64,000 bases of DNA from Aurantiochytrium sp. KH105. Taxonomy: Eukaryota; Sar; Bigyra; Thraustochytrida; Thraustochytriidae. Of this stretch, positions 37,609 to 47,944 are shown piece by piece (position 1 is the first letter of the stretch; the number at the start of each line of letters is the position of its first letter). The notes below the pieces were generated by a model that worked only from the letters and a program-made list of their open reading frames with translations, was not told where the DNA came from and ran no database searches. The DNA lies in contig BGKB01000163.1 of NCBI GenBank assembly GCA_003116975.1, positions 1 to 64,000 on the forward strand. Reading direction: 5' to 3'. A program made the translations under genes and the position numbers.

Positions 37609-40600
37609 TTATTCAACCTTCATCTTTTCGATTTTGGCTGTGAGCTTTTTAATCTTTGACTCGAGATTTGCCACGAGGTTTCGAAGCGAAATCTCCTTCT
37701 CCTCCTGGAGCTCAAAGAGGACACCGATTGTGTTCTTGGTGAAAAGGTACCGAAGTAAGAAGATGATGGCAATGGCCCAAACGAACAAAGGGCTCTGCGT
37801 TGCGAGGGTGTATAACGTCTTCAGGTAGTTGCTCAAGTATGTGTCGAGCGAGGAGTAATAGTTCATGTTGTAGACAAAAGGTCCACAACTGAGCGAGCAG
37901 ACAACGAGAGAGGAAAAGCTGACAGTCGTCTGATTTGGGTACCCGAGCAAGGCACGCAGTCGCGCCTCTGTGTCAATGATCGCATCGTCTGCAAAGGTGC
38001 CGTCCGGGACGCTGGCAACAAAGTATTCTTCCCAGAAGCGCAGCTCTTCGAGTCCCGGAGCCCGTGCTTCACCAAGCGCAATTTCAGAGGCCGTACGGTC
38101 GCTCATGAAGCAAGTCGGCTCACTGTCAGCAGCCGTGGGATTTTCGTCAAAGCACTGTTCAAGCGGATCGCTATCAAAAGAAGCCTGTACAAGGTGTTCC
38201 TGAAGCGAACAGGCCTTGGGAAGCGTTTCTGAAGCGAGCATGAACCAAAGTACGGCAAAGCTGAGGACGAAAGTGAGGAAGAAGAACTTGATGAAAAAGT
38301 TGGCGGCGTCGCGTGCGCTCCAAGGTTTCTTTGGTTTCTGCATGAAGCCGTTAAGAACGCGCAGCTGCAGCTTGAAGCCGAGAAACATCATGCCAGCGAT
38401 AAAAATGGTGCCAAAAGGGAAGAATGGAAAGGACATGAAGCAGAGCTGCTGAAAGAAAAGGAGGTCGACCATGTGCTTGGCGACGTGGAACTCGTTGCGC
38501 TCGTAAGGGCGCTTGCGCAGCTTGGCGATGAGGTACTTGGCGGCAGGCACGATCGCAAAGGCGGTCTTGGAGACGACAAATTCCGTAATTACGAGCTGGA
38601 AAATGCCTGCACCGTAAAGGTCGGCCCGGCACTCGTCGAGACCACGTGGCACAGTGCCGGCGGCCCCATAGGTGGATCCGACGGAAACAAGACGTTTTTC
38701 CGTGTTGGTCCGTGCGGTGAGAGAAAAGTCGCGACTAATTATAGGGTCCCCTCGTAGCATGTACGGATCGAGAAGTTGCAGAAAGGAAAAGACCTGAATG
38801 AAGGCGTTGAGGATCTTGGCCACAAAGAGGCGGGAGAGCATGTACTTTGTGTGAAAGCCGCCATCGTCCCACTTTTCAAATGCCGTGACGAAGGTGACAA
38901 CAGCTGGCAGTAAGGCGTTGATGACGCTGACGGCGAGGGGGACAATGGACCCGGATATGAGCGTGACGATGGGGAGCAGCCACTGCAGGGAGGCGTTATC
39001 GCTGATGATTTGCAGGACATTTTGGCTCATTTGCGCTGAAGTTGCGGTCAGGTAGATGATTGCCGCGGCACTGGATCCTTGAACGGAAATATAAATGAAA
39101 TTGGCGGTGATGCGGCGCGCACGAAGCGTGAGACGCTCCTTAAAACTGCGGCTCTTTTTCTTGTTGGCAGTATTGAGTTCGTGCGTGGTGAGAAAGTATT
39201 GGTCAAGAAGCGTGTGTTTGAGATCCTCGACCTCGCGAGGGTCGCTGATGCTATGGTCCCAGGCATTGAGAGCGCTCTGCGCGAAGCGCGACTGACTGTC
39301 GAGGTCCTCAAAGAGGCCAAAGGCCTTGGCGCGGCGATCCTCGCGGATCCACTTGTTGATGGAAGATCCGAGAAGGACAAGATTGCAAAAGATGAGAAGA
39401 CTGATGTAGTCCATGCGTTCGCCAAGTTCCGCACCCGGGTTGTAGGACGTGGCACTCACTTCAGCACCGCTTGCGTCGCGGATGGGCGTTCCGGCATGTA
39501 GATTGTCTGCGAAGAACTGCGTCGCCGAATCCCCTGGATTGAAGCTGGAAATCATGAGGAACTTTGGCAAGAAAGAGGAGAGTGCAGACCAATCGCTCGA
39601 GGACCAATCAAAGGCGAGCCTCGGCTCCCCCGCAGAGTTGTAAAACCGATTGCGGTCGTCCTGGCTTAGGTTCTGGTACCACAAAAGCGCAGTGATATGC
39701 CGAATGAGAAAAATCAGGCAAATGAGCGCAAGAGCAATGTAGTTTGCAATCATCCATCTGAAAAAGTAAAAGTACGAGGCAACAGAACTACCAAATCGCG
39801 CCTCTGCGCGACGCACGTCTCGCTGCAGAGGCGTGTATTTCCGCTGTAGGCGCGCCATGAGCTTGTATACACTGGCAAAAAGACCTCCGGCGCGCCTTGT
39901 GTCTTGCATGCCGAGAATGACATCGTAGTCATCGCCCTGATCGTTTGTCGCGGCGTACATTTGGCGGCGAGCCTCTTCTCGTTTGCGCTGGGCTTCAAGG
40001 TCAGTGGCTAGATGACGACCCGCGGCACCGCCGCCCCCCGCGGCAGCGCCAAGGTTTTTGAACTGTATGAGGCGTAACTCACGCTCGGCGCGCAGTTCGG
40101 CCTCTTCCTTTTCCTCTTCGAGCTTTTCGAGTGCCTCGCGGAGCATTTTGGCGTCTTTGGCGGCCTTGTCGTGCTTTTCGCGCAGCTTGCGATTCTTTTC
40201 TCTATAGACTTTGACGGCTTGAGCGAGCTGCTCGACCTTTTTTTCGATTTCTGGATTCATGAATGCGGAAGGTCCAGCGCCGGGGAGTTGGGCGATGCCG
40301 AGAAGTTCCTCAGCACCATCGTCGATACCGAGTAGGTCAGCTTCCTCATCTTCCTCATCTCCCTCGTCTTCATCCGAAGCTGCAGCGTTTTTAGCATTGC
40401 CGGCGAGAGTACTGGGCAATTGATTATGTTTCATGCTTGCGTTTAGCGCGCTCGCAAATTGTGGTACTTCTTGCGTGTCTGGACGCCGTCTTCCACCACG
40501 ATCACCACGAGCGTCAGAATCATCGTCGTCAAGATCGAGGAAGTCGACTTCGAGAGCACGCTCGGTCGCTGCGTTCGTGGCAAAGAGCTCGATGCCGGCG

Positions 40601-40839
40601 TCGCTGCCCTGGGACGCTTGATCGTCAATAGCAAGGTCTGTCTGGCCCTCTTCAAAACCTCGATCTTGCCTTGGTGTTCCGCCCGTGCCGTAGTATCCGC
40701 CACCTGTTCCCGGCGCGTCGAGACCGGCTAAAGTTGTCCACGCCGTTGTGTTTGCATTTGCATTATCCTCGTCGGCGTCGAGGGAGAGCTCGCTCTCAAG
40801 CGCGCCGGGCTCGGGATGAACCCTCCTTTTGCCTGGCAT
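37609..40839 (-). CDS. Transmembrane channel-like (TMC) protein
   Basis: A 1,076-residue polytopic membrane protein. The N-terminal ~330 residues are cytosolic: acidic and disordered, then a charged coiled coil (about 195-290, KVYREKNRKLREKHDKAAKD). About nine or ten hydrophobic helices follow, beginning SSVASYFYFFRWMIANYIAL, the usual first TMC helix. The region ADLYGAGIFQLVITEFVVSK aligns with the TMC signature (family form CW..xxGQExxxLxxxDF), although the CW is missing. The segment KPWSARDAANFFIKFFFLTF resembles the conserved block before a late helix. The last ~40 residues form another coiled coil (ELQEEKEISLRNLVANLESK). TMC1/2 form mechanotransduction channels in animals; protist members are little studied. 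TMC is preferred over the related anoctamin superfamily because of the first-helix and KPW motifs. Confidence 0.75.
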   Translation of the reverse strand: MPGKRRVHPEPGALESELSLDADEDNANANTTAWTTLAGLDAPGTGGGYYGTGGTPRQDRGFEEGQTDLAIDDQASQGSDAGIELFATNAATERALEVDFLDLDDDDSDARGDRGGRRRPDTQEVPQFASALNASMKHNQLPSTLAGNAKNAAASDEDEGDEEDEEADLLGIDDGAEELLGIAQLPGAGPSAFMNPEIEKKVEQLAQAVKVYREKNRKLREKHDKAAKDAKMLREALEKLEEEKEEAELRAERELRLIQFKNLGAAAGGGGAAGRHLATDLEAQRKREEARRQMYAATNDQGDDYDVILGMQDTRRAGGLFASVYKLMARLQRKYTPLQRDVRRAEARFGSSVASYFYFFRWMIANYIALALICLIFLIRHITALLWYQNLSQDDRNRFYNSAGEPRLAFDWSSSDWSALSSFLPKFLMISSFNPGDSATQFFADNLHAGTPIRDASGAEVSATSYNPGAELGERMDYISLLIFCNLVLLGSSINKWIREDRRAKAFGLFEDLDSQSRFAQSALNAWDHSISDPREVEDLKHTLLDQYFLTTHELNTANKKKSRSFKERLTLRARRITANFIYISVQGSSAAAIIYLTATSAQMSQNVLQIISDNASLQWLLPIVTLISGSIVPLAVSVINALLPAVVTFVTAFEKWDDGGFHTKYMLSRLFVAKILNAFIQVFSFLQLLDPYMLRGDPIISRDFSLTARTNTEKRLVSVGSTYGAAGTVPRGLDECRADLYGAGIFQLVITEFVVSKTAFAIVPAAKYLIAKLRKRPYERNEFHVAKHMVDLLFFQQLCFMSFPFFPFGTIFIAGMMFLGFKLQLRVLNGFMQKPKKPWSARDAANFFIKFFFLTFVLSFAVLWFMLASETLPKACSLQEHLVQASFDSDPLEQCFDENPTAADSEPTCFMSDRTASEIALGEARAPGLEELRFWEEYFVASVPDGTFADDAIIDTEARLRALLGYPNQTTVSFSSLVVCSLSCGPFVYNMNYYSSLDTYLSNYLKTLYTLATQSPLFVWAIAIIFLLRYLFTKNTIGVLFELQEEKEISLRNLVANLESKIKKLTAKIEKMKVE

Positions 40840-41295
40840 TTATTTGGGTTTGCTTTCGTGTCCTGCAGCGATGCGCTGCAAGGCGGTTCGTTGGCGGCAA
40901 TCGCACGCACAGGCTTTGCCACCTTCACGGTCACGTCTCCATGCAGAAGCCCGTCCTTCTTCTTTGGGTGAAGGAGGAAAGGAAACGTGAACGTCTCGTC
41001 TATCCCAAAAGGCCTATCGTGGTCACCGACGGCCGTGACGTTTACTAGTAAGTTGAATACTCTTTGTTCAGGGGCTTGGGAGTGACTGTGTAAAAAAAAA
41101 AAGCGGCTCAACGGACACGCGCACAGCGATGCACTAGAATAGTATGATGAGAGCGGCGCAAGCCCAGTAGTCCGGGCTGCGGCAGAGCACAAGAAAGCAA
41201 AGCTAAACGGAGAGAGACGACGCATCGTGCGAGGACGTTCTCGCGTGATTTGGGCTTCCGCAGCGAGGAGACGCGAGCGAGAAGAAGAAAGGGCA
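40840..41295. promoter_or_regulatory. Divergent promoter region TMC/Tctex
   Basis: This 456-bp gap between divergent starts has an A-run at 41091-41101. No gene seen. Confidence 0.5.
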
Positions 41296-41988
41296 ATGCC
41301 TCGGCGACACGATGCAGACGAGATTGTGGTTCTCGCGGACGAGGGCGACGAGGACCTTGCGAGCGAGGGGCTCCTACAAGCCGACGAAGGCGATGGCGGA
41401 AGCGACGAAGGCAAAGTGGACGTCGATCCAATCAACGATGACGCGGAGGGCAAAACTCCAGAGACCCAAGGAATGCGACGAAACTCAAGGGATGTGGAGA
41501 TGAATCATGATGTTGATGATGATGATGGTCATGCAAATGATGATAGGAAGGAGGATGACGATGAAGATGAAGATGAGGAGGCCAAGTGTGCATTGCGTGG
41601 TCGTACGTCACGCCATCACAGCTCGCGCCCAGAAGCAGAATCCTTTGGGGATGTGAGGGGCGCCACACGATTTGTAGACGTGGTAAATGTAGCGCAAAGC
41701 ATCGCTGAGAGAAGCATCTCCGAGCACTTGGAGGGCCGGAGCTTTCGTTCGGCGACAGTACCGCGATGGGTGGAGGCGATCAATCAACAATGTGTGCAAG
41801 ACCTGTCTGCAGCGTGCAACAATCTCAAATATATTGCGTCCACGGTTGTGTACGAGGCTTCGCGAGGTGCGGGCATGGAGGTAGCTTCCTCGATGTTTTG
41901 GAATGCACAGGCCGACGACAGCGTGACTGTGTCGTGGGAGAACGGTTCGGTTGGCTGCATTGTAACAGTTTTTGGCGTGTCGTACTGA
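41296..41988 (+). CDS. Tctex-type dynein light chain with acidic N-terminal extension
   Basis: A 230-residue protein. Residues ~125-230 form a Tctex-1 domain: VVNVAQSIAERSISEHLEG, VPRWVEAINQQCVQDLSAA, NLKYIASTVVYEASRGAGME, ASSMFWNAQADDSVTVSWEN and the final CIVTVFGVSY. This is the dimeric dynein light chain that binds the intermediate chain in cytoplasmic or axonemal dynein. The N-terminal ~120 residues are very acidic (DDDDGHANDDRKEDDDEDED) and disordered; plain DYNLT1 is only ~113 aa, so this resembles the longer TCTEX1D/DYNLT2-like members. The frame is open upstream to a GTG; ATG 41296 (MPRRHDADEI) is used. Confidence 0.9.
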   Translation: MPRRHDADEIVVLADEGDEDLASEGLLQADEGDGGSDEGKVDVDPINDDAEGKTPETQGMRRNSRDVEMNHDVDDDDGHANDDRKEDDDEDEDEEAKCALRGRTSRHHSSRPEAESFGDVRGATRFVDVVNVAQSIAERSISEHLEGRSFRSATVPRWVEAINQQCVQDLSAACNNLKYIASTVVYEASRGAGMEVASSMFWNAQADDSVTVSWENGSVGCIVTVFGVSY

Positions 41989-42459
41989 TGGAAGAGCCAG
42001 ACGTAAGAAAGAGAAAATGTAAGAAGTTCAAATTGCTTGATGTCAGCAGGTCGCGTGCGAGATCGTGTAGCACAAGAGTATGTTTACATTGGCGAGCTAG
42101 CAAGGCAGCTGGCTAAGTTTGTCGGGGAAAGAAGCAAGAAGCTGATATTGTTGTGATATTCCTGGTGCTTAATGTTCGCGGAGGGAGAAGAGAAGTGTAT
42201 CGAAAGAAATCAAATTGAATTGGATTGTATCAATTTTGTGACAAGAGAGGAGAAAAGAGAAAGCAAAGCGAAGCAAAAAGAATCTCGAAAATCTCAAATC
42301 ATGAATCAAAATCAGTCGCTTCCCCAGAGAAAAGGACTTGTGAGTAAACAAACTGGCGGCGCGTGGAGTGCGCCGCAGCCTAGCGCACGCGTGGGCGGGC
42401 ACTGTGTACATTAAGGTATATCGTGCATAATCGGTCAAGGTCAAGGTAAAATCGCATCA
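41989..42459. other. Convergent intergenic region
   Basis: 3' flanks of the Tctex gene (+) and an orphan gene (-); moderately AT-rich, nothing else seen. Confidence 0.4.
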
Positions 42460-43174
42460 TCAACGAAAGGTGTTGCTGAGGCAGCTCAGAACGCTCATGT
42501 CCATCCAGTCGTCCGAGGAGGATGTGGCGGCGGAGGATGAAGAAGAGGACGAGGAAGAAGGTGCCAAGGGCTGGTACGTGGCGGCATTGATTTTGCGCTC
42601 GAGGGCGCGCACGGTTTCAACGGCGAGGCAGGAACCCTCGACGAGAACGCCGAGGATGTAAGCGGACCATTGTTCACAGTCGGACACGTTGGTATCGAAA
42701 GGCAAGTCCCGGTCTTGCGTGGCGGTTGCCGTTGAGGTCTGCACGGGTCGAAGCCGGACTTCCATGGTCCGGGGTCGACCTACGCATGATGACCTGCTTG
42801 GGAAGATCTGCACGGGGGCGGGGGCGATGGCGGCCTCCGCTGCGCCTGCTGATGGTTCTGCCGCGATGGCGTGAGCGTGGGAGAAGGGGCTCGAGCAGGA
42901 GAACGAGGTTTGATGTGAAGGTCCTGCGTGCGCCCGGCGTTCGGCAGAGAGCGTCCTTGCCCTGGGCCTCGAGATGGCTTGCGAGGGCGAGGGCGAGGGC
43001 GAGGGCGAGGGCGAGGAGGAGGGTGAGGACGAAGGAGACGCCTCCTTTTGCTCTTCCTCTTCCTCCTCTTCTTCTTCAACTACTTCTTCTCCTTCCTCTG
43101 CGTCAGCGAGATGCGGGACGTGGTTCGCGTTGCGTTGTTTGGACCCCCATGCGAGACAGGTGAGGTTGATATCT

Positions 43175-43206
<32 letters not shown>

Positions 43207-43491
43207 GCTGTCGTTGCTGAAGGTGCTATTGTGGAGATTGTGCGATGCTTCGGCGGGCATGTCGATGAGGAGCTCGAGCGACTTGAGCGGGCCGCACTCC
43301 TTTTGCTGGAGCTGCGCTGCGTCTGTCCTTGCCTGCTGCTTCATCTGCACGAGCTTCTGCCGCTTGAGCGCGCGCTTGAGCGCGACCATGCGCTCATAGT
43401 TCTCGGCGCTCCAGTGCTGCTTGAGCTCCCTCTCCTCGTCGCTCAGGTAGTAGCCCAGCACCTTGACGCTGCGGTTGAAGTGGACGACCAT
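42460..43491 (-). CDS. Hypothetical low-complexity protein (poly-Asn, poly-Glu, Ser-Pro)
   Basis: A 343-residue protein that I do not recognise. Two stretches look ordered: the N-terminal ~75 residues (VKVLGYYLSDEERELKQHWS, then a helical Arg/Lys/Gln segment LKRALKRQKLVQMKQQ) and residues ~270-310 (CEQWSAYILGVLVEGSCLAV, then ETVRALERKI). Between them are N10 (encoded by (AAC)n), a Glu run, SPSPSPSP and poly-Ser. The start is the ATG at 43491 beside a GC-rich leader. The two ordered ends, and a C-terminal end without a compositional bias, support a real gene. Confidence 0.6.
43176..43208. repeat. (GTT)n coding for poly-Asn
   Basis: About eleven GTT units on the + strand, read as (AAC)n within the orphan gene at 42460-43491. 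Confidence 0.9.
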
Positions 43492-43757
43492 TCGCGCGCC
43501 GCCCGCCCCGCGGCCCCCGCCCGCGGCTCTGCCGCCCGCGCCGCGCGCGGCTCAGCCTCGAGCCTGAGGCCGAGCCCGGGGCCCAGGCCGCGCCAGCCAA
43601 GATGGCGCTCCGCCCTGCGCGCTCTCTCTGCCGTCTCCGCTCTCTGTCTCGCCTGCTCAGCTGCTCTGCTCGCTCGCGCCCTCTCCCGCGGGGCCGCGCG
43701 CTCGGGCTCTGCGGCGGCGCGCAGAGGACGGCTGCGAGAGAGTCCGGCGCCTCGCGC

Positions 43758-43802
43758 GAGGGAGGGAGGGAGGGAGGGAGGGAGGGAGGGAGGGAGGGAG
43801 GG
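43758..43802. repeat. (GGGA)n tract with G-quadruplex potential
   Basis: About eleven GGGA units, giving far more than four G-triplets in a row on the + strand. Confidence 0.9.
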
Positions 43803-46800
43803 CGAGATCGGCTGGCAAGATGGATGATGATGATGGATGGTGATGGATGGAGGAGCGAAGGATGACAAGATGACCCGATGCAGAGACACGGACGGCCTGG
43901 GCGATCTGCCCGCCCGCCCGCTCGCCTGCCTGCCTGCCTGCCTGCCTGTGCAGACGACGCTCGGCGCGCGAGCCGCGGACCTTCGCGCTCGCCTGCCGGT
44001 CTCCCTGCCTCCTGCCAACGCGGTCTGCCTCGCCTGCCTGGTCGGGTCTGTCGCGGCCTCGCCCTGCCTGCGCCGCCATGGCGGCCGTGCGCCCATGATT
44101 GACTCCCGCACTCATTCCTCTTTTTCCTTTTACATTTTTCTTTTTTCCTTCCTTTTATTATTATTATTTTTTTCTGTCAGATCTTCCTCTCTCCCAGCCA
44201 TTCCACCCGCCGGCGACCGCACATCCGCAATCTTCGAAGAATCAACCGCCTCAGCTTCCTTGGCCGCCCCGGCGCCCGGCGTCCCGGTCCCTCCCTCCCT
44301 CCCTCTCCTCCTCCTCGCGCTCCCTGCCCCCGCCACCTCCCTCCGCGCCAGCCGCTGCCGCTGCGCCGCGGCTTCGTCACGGGCGATCGAGTGGAAAGAA
44401 AAAAAAGAAAGAAAGAACTCGAAAAGGAAGAACTTGAAAAGAAAGAAAGAACTCGGAGAAAAACGGAGGCGCAGCAGCCAGCAGGCGGCGGCGAGGGAGC
44501 CCGACCGTCCGCTGCTAGTGCTTCTGCTAACTGAGCCCGCGACGCCTAACTGCCGCGCCAGAGCCGCCTGAGGCGCGTGCGTGCGTTGCCACGATGAACT
44601 GCCTGGCCGGTCGGTCAGCCGGCCGGCCGGGCTGCGCGAACAGATGCTGCTTGGGAGCGGGCTCGGGCCTGCGCCGCTGCACTGCGCTGCGCCATGCTGT
44701 GCAGTCATGGTCTGCCTGCCTGCGACGCGCTCGCTCTCGCGCTCGCTGTCTCCAGCCCGCCAGCTAGCTCACTTACGTTATGATCTTATCTGGTGCTGGT
44801 GAAGCCTCTCTCTCTATTCGTAGATAAAACTACGACCGACTTGGACCGACCGACCAGCCACAGCCAGCTGCAGATGGCGCCTGGATTCTTCGTACCAGCA
44901 CGCACGCACGCAAGACAGCGCCCGCAACAGCAACCGCCGAAGCAGCGCGGGCAAGCAAGGCAAGCAGGCGAAGAAGCAGGCAGCTCTCGCCATCTCAACT
45001 GCCGCTGCCTCGCCTTCCTCGATTCCTCGCACGCCTTTTTTCTTCTTTCCCTTCTTTCCCTTTTTCTTTCCTCTTTTCCTTTCCTTTCTTCCTTTCTTTT
45101 CTTTTCCTGTCTTTTCTCTGGCTGGCTGGTGGAGTCCCCCCCTTTTCCCTGGTCTCGCGACGCGCAGGATCCCGCACGAACGCCTCGCCTCGCTCGCGAG
45201 TCCGGCACATCACGGGTGGCGCAAAAAAGAGCGCACGCAGGCGCAAGGGACGGGGTCCGCCTGGCAGACCGACAGACAGACAGACAGACAGACGCGTAGA
45301 CACGCAGGGAAAGGTGCGCAGGCACGCGCAGGCTGGTGGCCCGTGCCGCTCTTATAAACTTTTTATTTTCTTCTTTCTCTCTTTTTTTTTCTTTTACCTT
45401 TGTGCTCCTCCGCAAATGGACAGATCATGAGGCATGGATGGTCCTCCGCCTGCCCGCTCGCCGCTCGCAGCGCCTCGCCCGCTCGTTTCCTCCTCCTCCT
45501 CCTCCCCCCCCGCCCCCTCCGCCCCTCCGCCGCCAGGCCGCCAGCACCCGGCCACGCCGCGCATCGAGCCTCCTCGCCCTCGATGCCGCTCATCCATATC
45601 CCAGTGACTGGACCGCCGCCGCTCGGCTTCACGCGTGCGTGCTGCGCGCCCGCTCGCCTTCTGCACCGCGCGATGAGCCCTCCTCCCCTCGCGCCGGCCG
45701 GGCCGGGCTCGCCTCCTCAACATGCATGCATGCACGCATTCGTTCCTCGCGCGCATCCACGCTTGCATGCACGCGCCCACGCGCCGTCCATGGCCGTCAA
45801 TGGACGCCCTGTGCCAGGCCCGCCTTCCCACTCGCGGCCGCGTCGTAGCAAGGAAAAAGTTGACTTTTTTGCTTGATGTGAGGGAGTGAGCCCTTTCTTT
45901 CCCGGAGTTCCTGTAGTAGACCGCCGGGTTCTGCTTCTTCTGCCTCTTCTGCTTCTTGTTCTTCTTCTGCAGCAGGCGCGGGACTTGGAAAGCGATTCGA
46001 CCGCGGTCTGAACCGCCGCTTCGAACCCGGGAAAGAATGAAAGCAAGAAAGAAAGCAAGAACGAGCGAGCGCTCGAGCGACTCGGAAAAAGGAGGGAATG
46101 AATGGTCCAACCACGAACGAGCGAAAGATCGCAGATTGCGACAAAGCGCGACAGCCTGGCTGACTTCCCACGCGCGCTCGCGGGCGTTGGGTCGCGGCCG
46201 CCTGCAGGTTCGCCTTCGCCAGGGCCGGCGATCTCGGCGGAGCAAGCGAGGCAAGCGGGCAAGCGAGCATGCGGGCGAGGAAGCAGGCAAGTAAGCAAGC
46301 AAGGAAGCAAGGAAGCAAGCCACCCTCTTTGTAAGACGCGCGCACACACTATGGGAGACTCGATTGGAGGGCCGAGATTGTGCGAGGCGCCTCCGATCCT
46401 GGAAACAAGTCTCGCCTCGAACGAGTGGCCATCGTCGCAGCCCTTGGGCAGGAGGGAGCGAGCGAGCGAGCGAGCGAGTTTGTCGCAGTCGCAGTCGCAG
46501 TCGCAGTCGTGCGCTGGCGCGGGTTGCATAGCGGCCGGTCGCGTCTCTCCGCGAAGGGCGCATGCAGGTGCTCGGCGCGCTGTCTCGCGCGTGGCGGATT
46601 GGATCTCGCTCGTTAAACCGTATACAACTGGCGGTTAGCCAGTTCACAGATTTTTTTCACCTGCTCCCTGTTCTTTTCCTGCACGCGCCGCGCGACCGAA
46701 CGCCCTGGCCCCGGCCCCGGCCCAAGCAGACAGACACACGCCACGTTGCGCTCGCACCGCTATCGGCCGCGGCCGCACCTGGTGGCTGCCTCTGCCGCGC

Positions 46801-46885
46801 ACTGTCGTCTCATCCGTCATCCACGCCACTCATCGCGGCGGCCATCTTGTGCGCACCATCGACCAACATTGGGTGCAGCAACTAA

Positions 46886-46978
46886 AGAAAAAGAAAAAGA
46901 AAGAAGGAAGAAAAAAATGGAAAAAGAAAAAGAAAAGGAAAAAGAAAAAGGAAAAAGAATAAAAGAAAGAAAGAAAAT
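46886..46978. repeat. Homopurine tract (AAAGAAAAAG-like)
   Basis: Over 90 bases are almost wholly A and G, broken by only a couple of T residues. Confidence 0.85.
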
Positions 46979-47447
46979 GTCGCTCCGTACGTCACCGTGA
47001 CTGTGGGGGGCCCGCGGGACCTTTTGCGAAAATCGCGCCGCGCGTGTCCACCTCGTGTGCCTTATCCCATCTCCCTTTCAATGGATAAAGGTACACGCTA
47101 ACCCCTTAATTGCGTGTGGGTGGCAGGAAGGACCGCCATGTTGGCGCGGGTTCCCCTCACGCAATACCACAGTGGAGGGCAGGAAGCGCGAGTGGGCGCC
47201 TCCAGCATCGGCGGATGGCTGGCAGAGCAGTCAGTCCCGGCCGTCCCTAGCCGCGACAGCCCATGCCGACAGTAGGAAAAGGAAGCAAGCAAGGGGAAGG
47301 GGGAAGCAGGGACGCATCGACATTGTGCCATCTCTGATCAAAGAAATTTTCGGTGATACTTGATTCGTTGAAATAGTGTCCGCGCGTGAAGTGTACTAGC
47401 GCCTGGGAGCCAGCGTAGACGCGGAAGTCCATTCATTTTGACTTCTC

Positions 47448-47785
47448 TGCTCACCATGAATCGTTCTCTGCGCACCATGAATCGTCCAGCCGCTTATGCC
47501 TAGGCTTAGGCCTAGACCCAGACCTAGGCTTGTCTGTGATTTATCATTGCCTCCTTGATCACATGCGGGTCTAGCTAGGCCTAGTGTGAATGGTGTCCTC
47601 AGCAAATATTTCCGGCGCGGAATGACACTCTCGCTCGCCACTCAAGTTCGCGGAAAAATCCAGCCATTCTGGCTTTCATTTGGGTTGGCTTGCACTCCTG
47701 GCCTGGATCTAATTTGCACTCCTAGCCTGTATCTAACTTGCAAACAGAGCCTGTATCTGGCTTGCACACAGAGCCTGAATCTGGT
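47448..47785. repeat. Short tandem repeats upstream of the AlkB-like gene's 3' end
   Basis: Two copies of a 21-bp unit containing CACCATGAATCGT lie at about 47450-47490. A TAGGCTTAGGCCTAGACC-type palindromic patch follows at about 47500-47530. Four ~25-bp units of the form TTGCAMNCNRAGCCTGTATCT lie at 47688-47785. Confidence 0.7.
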
Positions 47786-47944
47786 GGAGCATATTTCTGG
47801 CATCCATTGCCTCACCTCGCCCTCAACTTCACCACCTCAGCTCTTCTCTCTGACTTATTATGAACAGAATTTTGGAAAAACAACAATATCATTTCACAAC
47901 CATTGCATTGCATTGCATTGCAATGTATTGCATGATTTGATCAC

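Larger units (their letters stand above)
43492..47944. other. 4.45-kb gene-poor, repeat-rich interval
   Basis: This is the longest stretch without a supportable gene. It contains (GGGA)n at 43758-43802, CTGCCTGC repeats near 43926-43950, T-rich tract 44120-44175, purine tract 44398-44462, pyrimidine tract 45034-45120, (GACA)n at about 45271-45292, pyrimidine tract 45356-45400, CATGCATGCATGC near 45721, a GCAAGCAAGG-type array near 46284-46320, purine tract 46886-46978 and small direct repeats at 47440-47785. Long open frames exist on both strands but are Arg/Ala/Ser/Pro-rich, overlap each other and show no domain. Confidence 0.6.

Noticed and set aside
46000-46040. TTCGAACC resembling a tRNA T-loop/B box
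   Set aside because: No pairing acceptor stem, D arm or anticodon arm could be found around it on either strand.
45394-46647. 417-codon minus-strand frame in the gene-poor interval
   Set aside because: Arg/Ala/Ser-rich, crosses several microsatellites, overlaps equally long frames on the other strand, and shows no conserved-looking segment.
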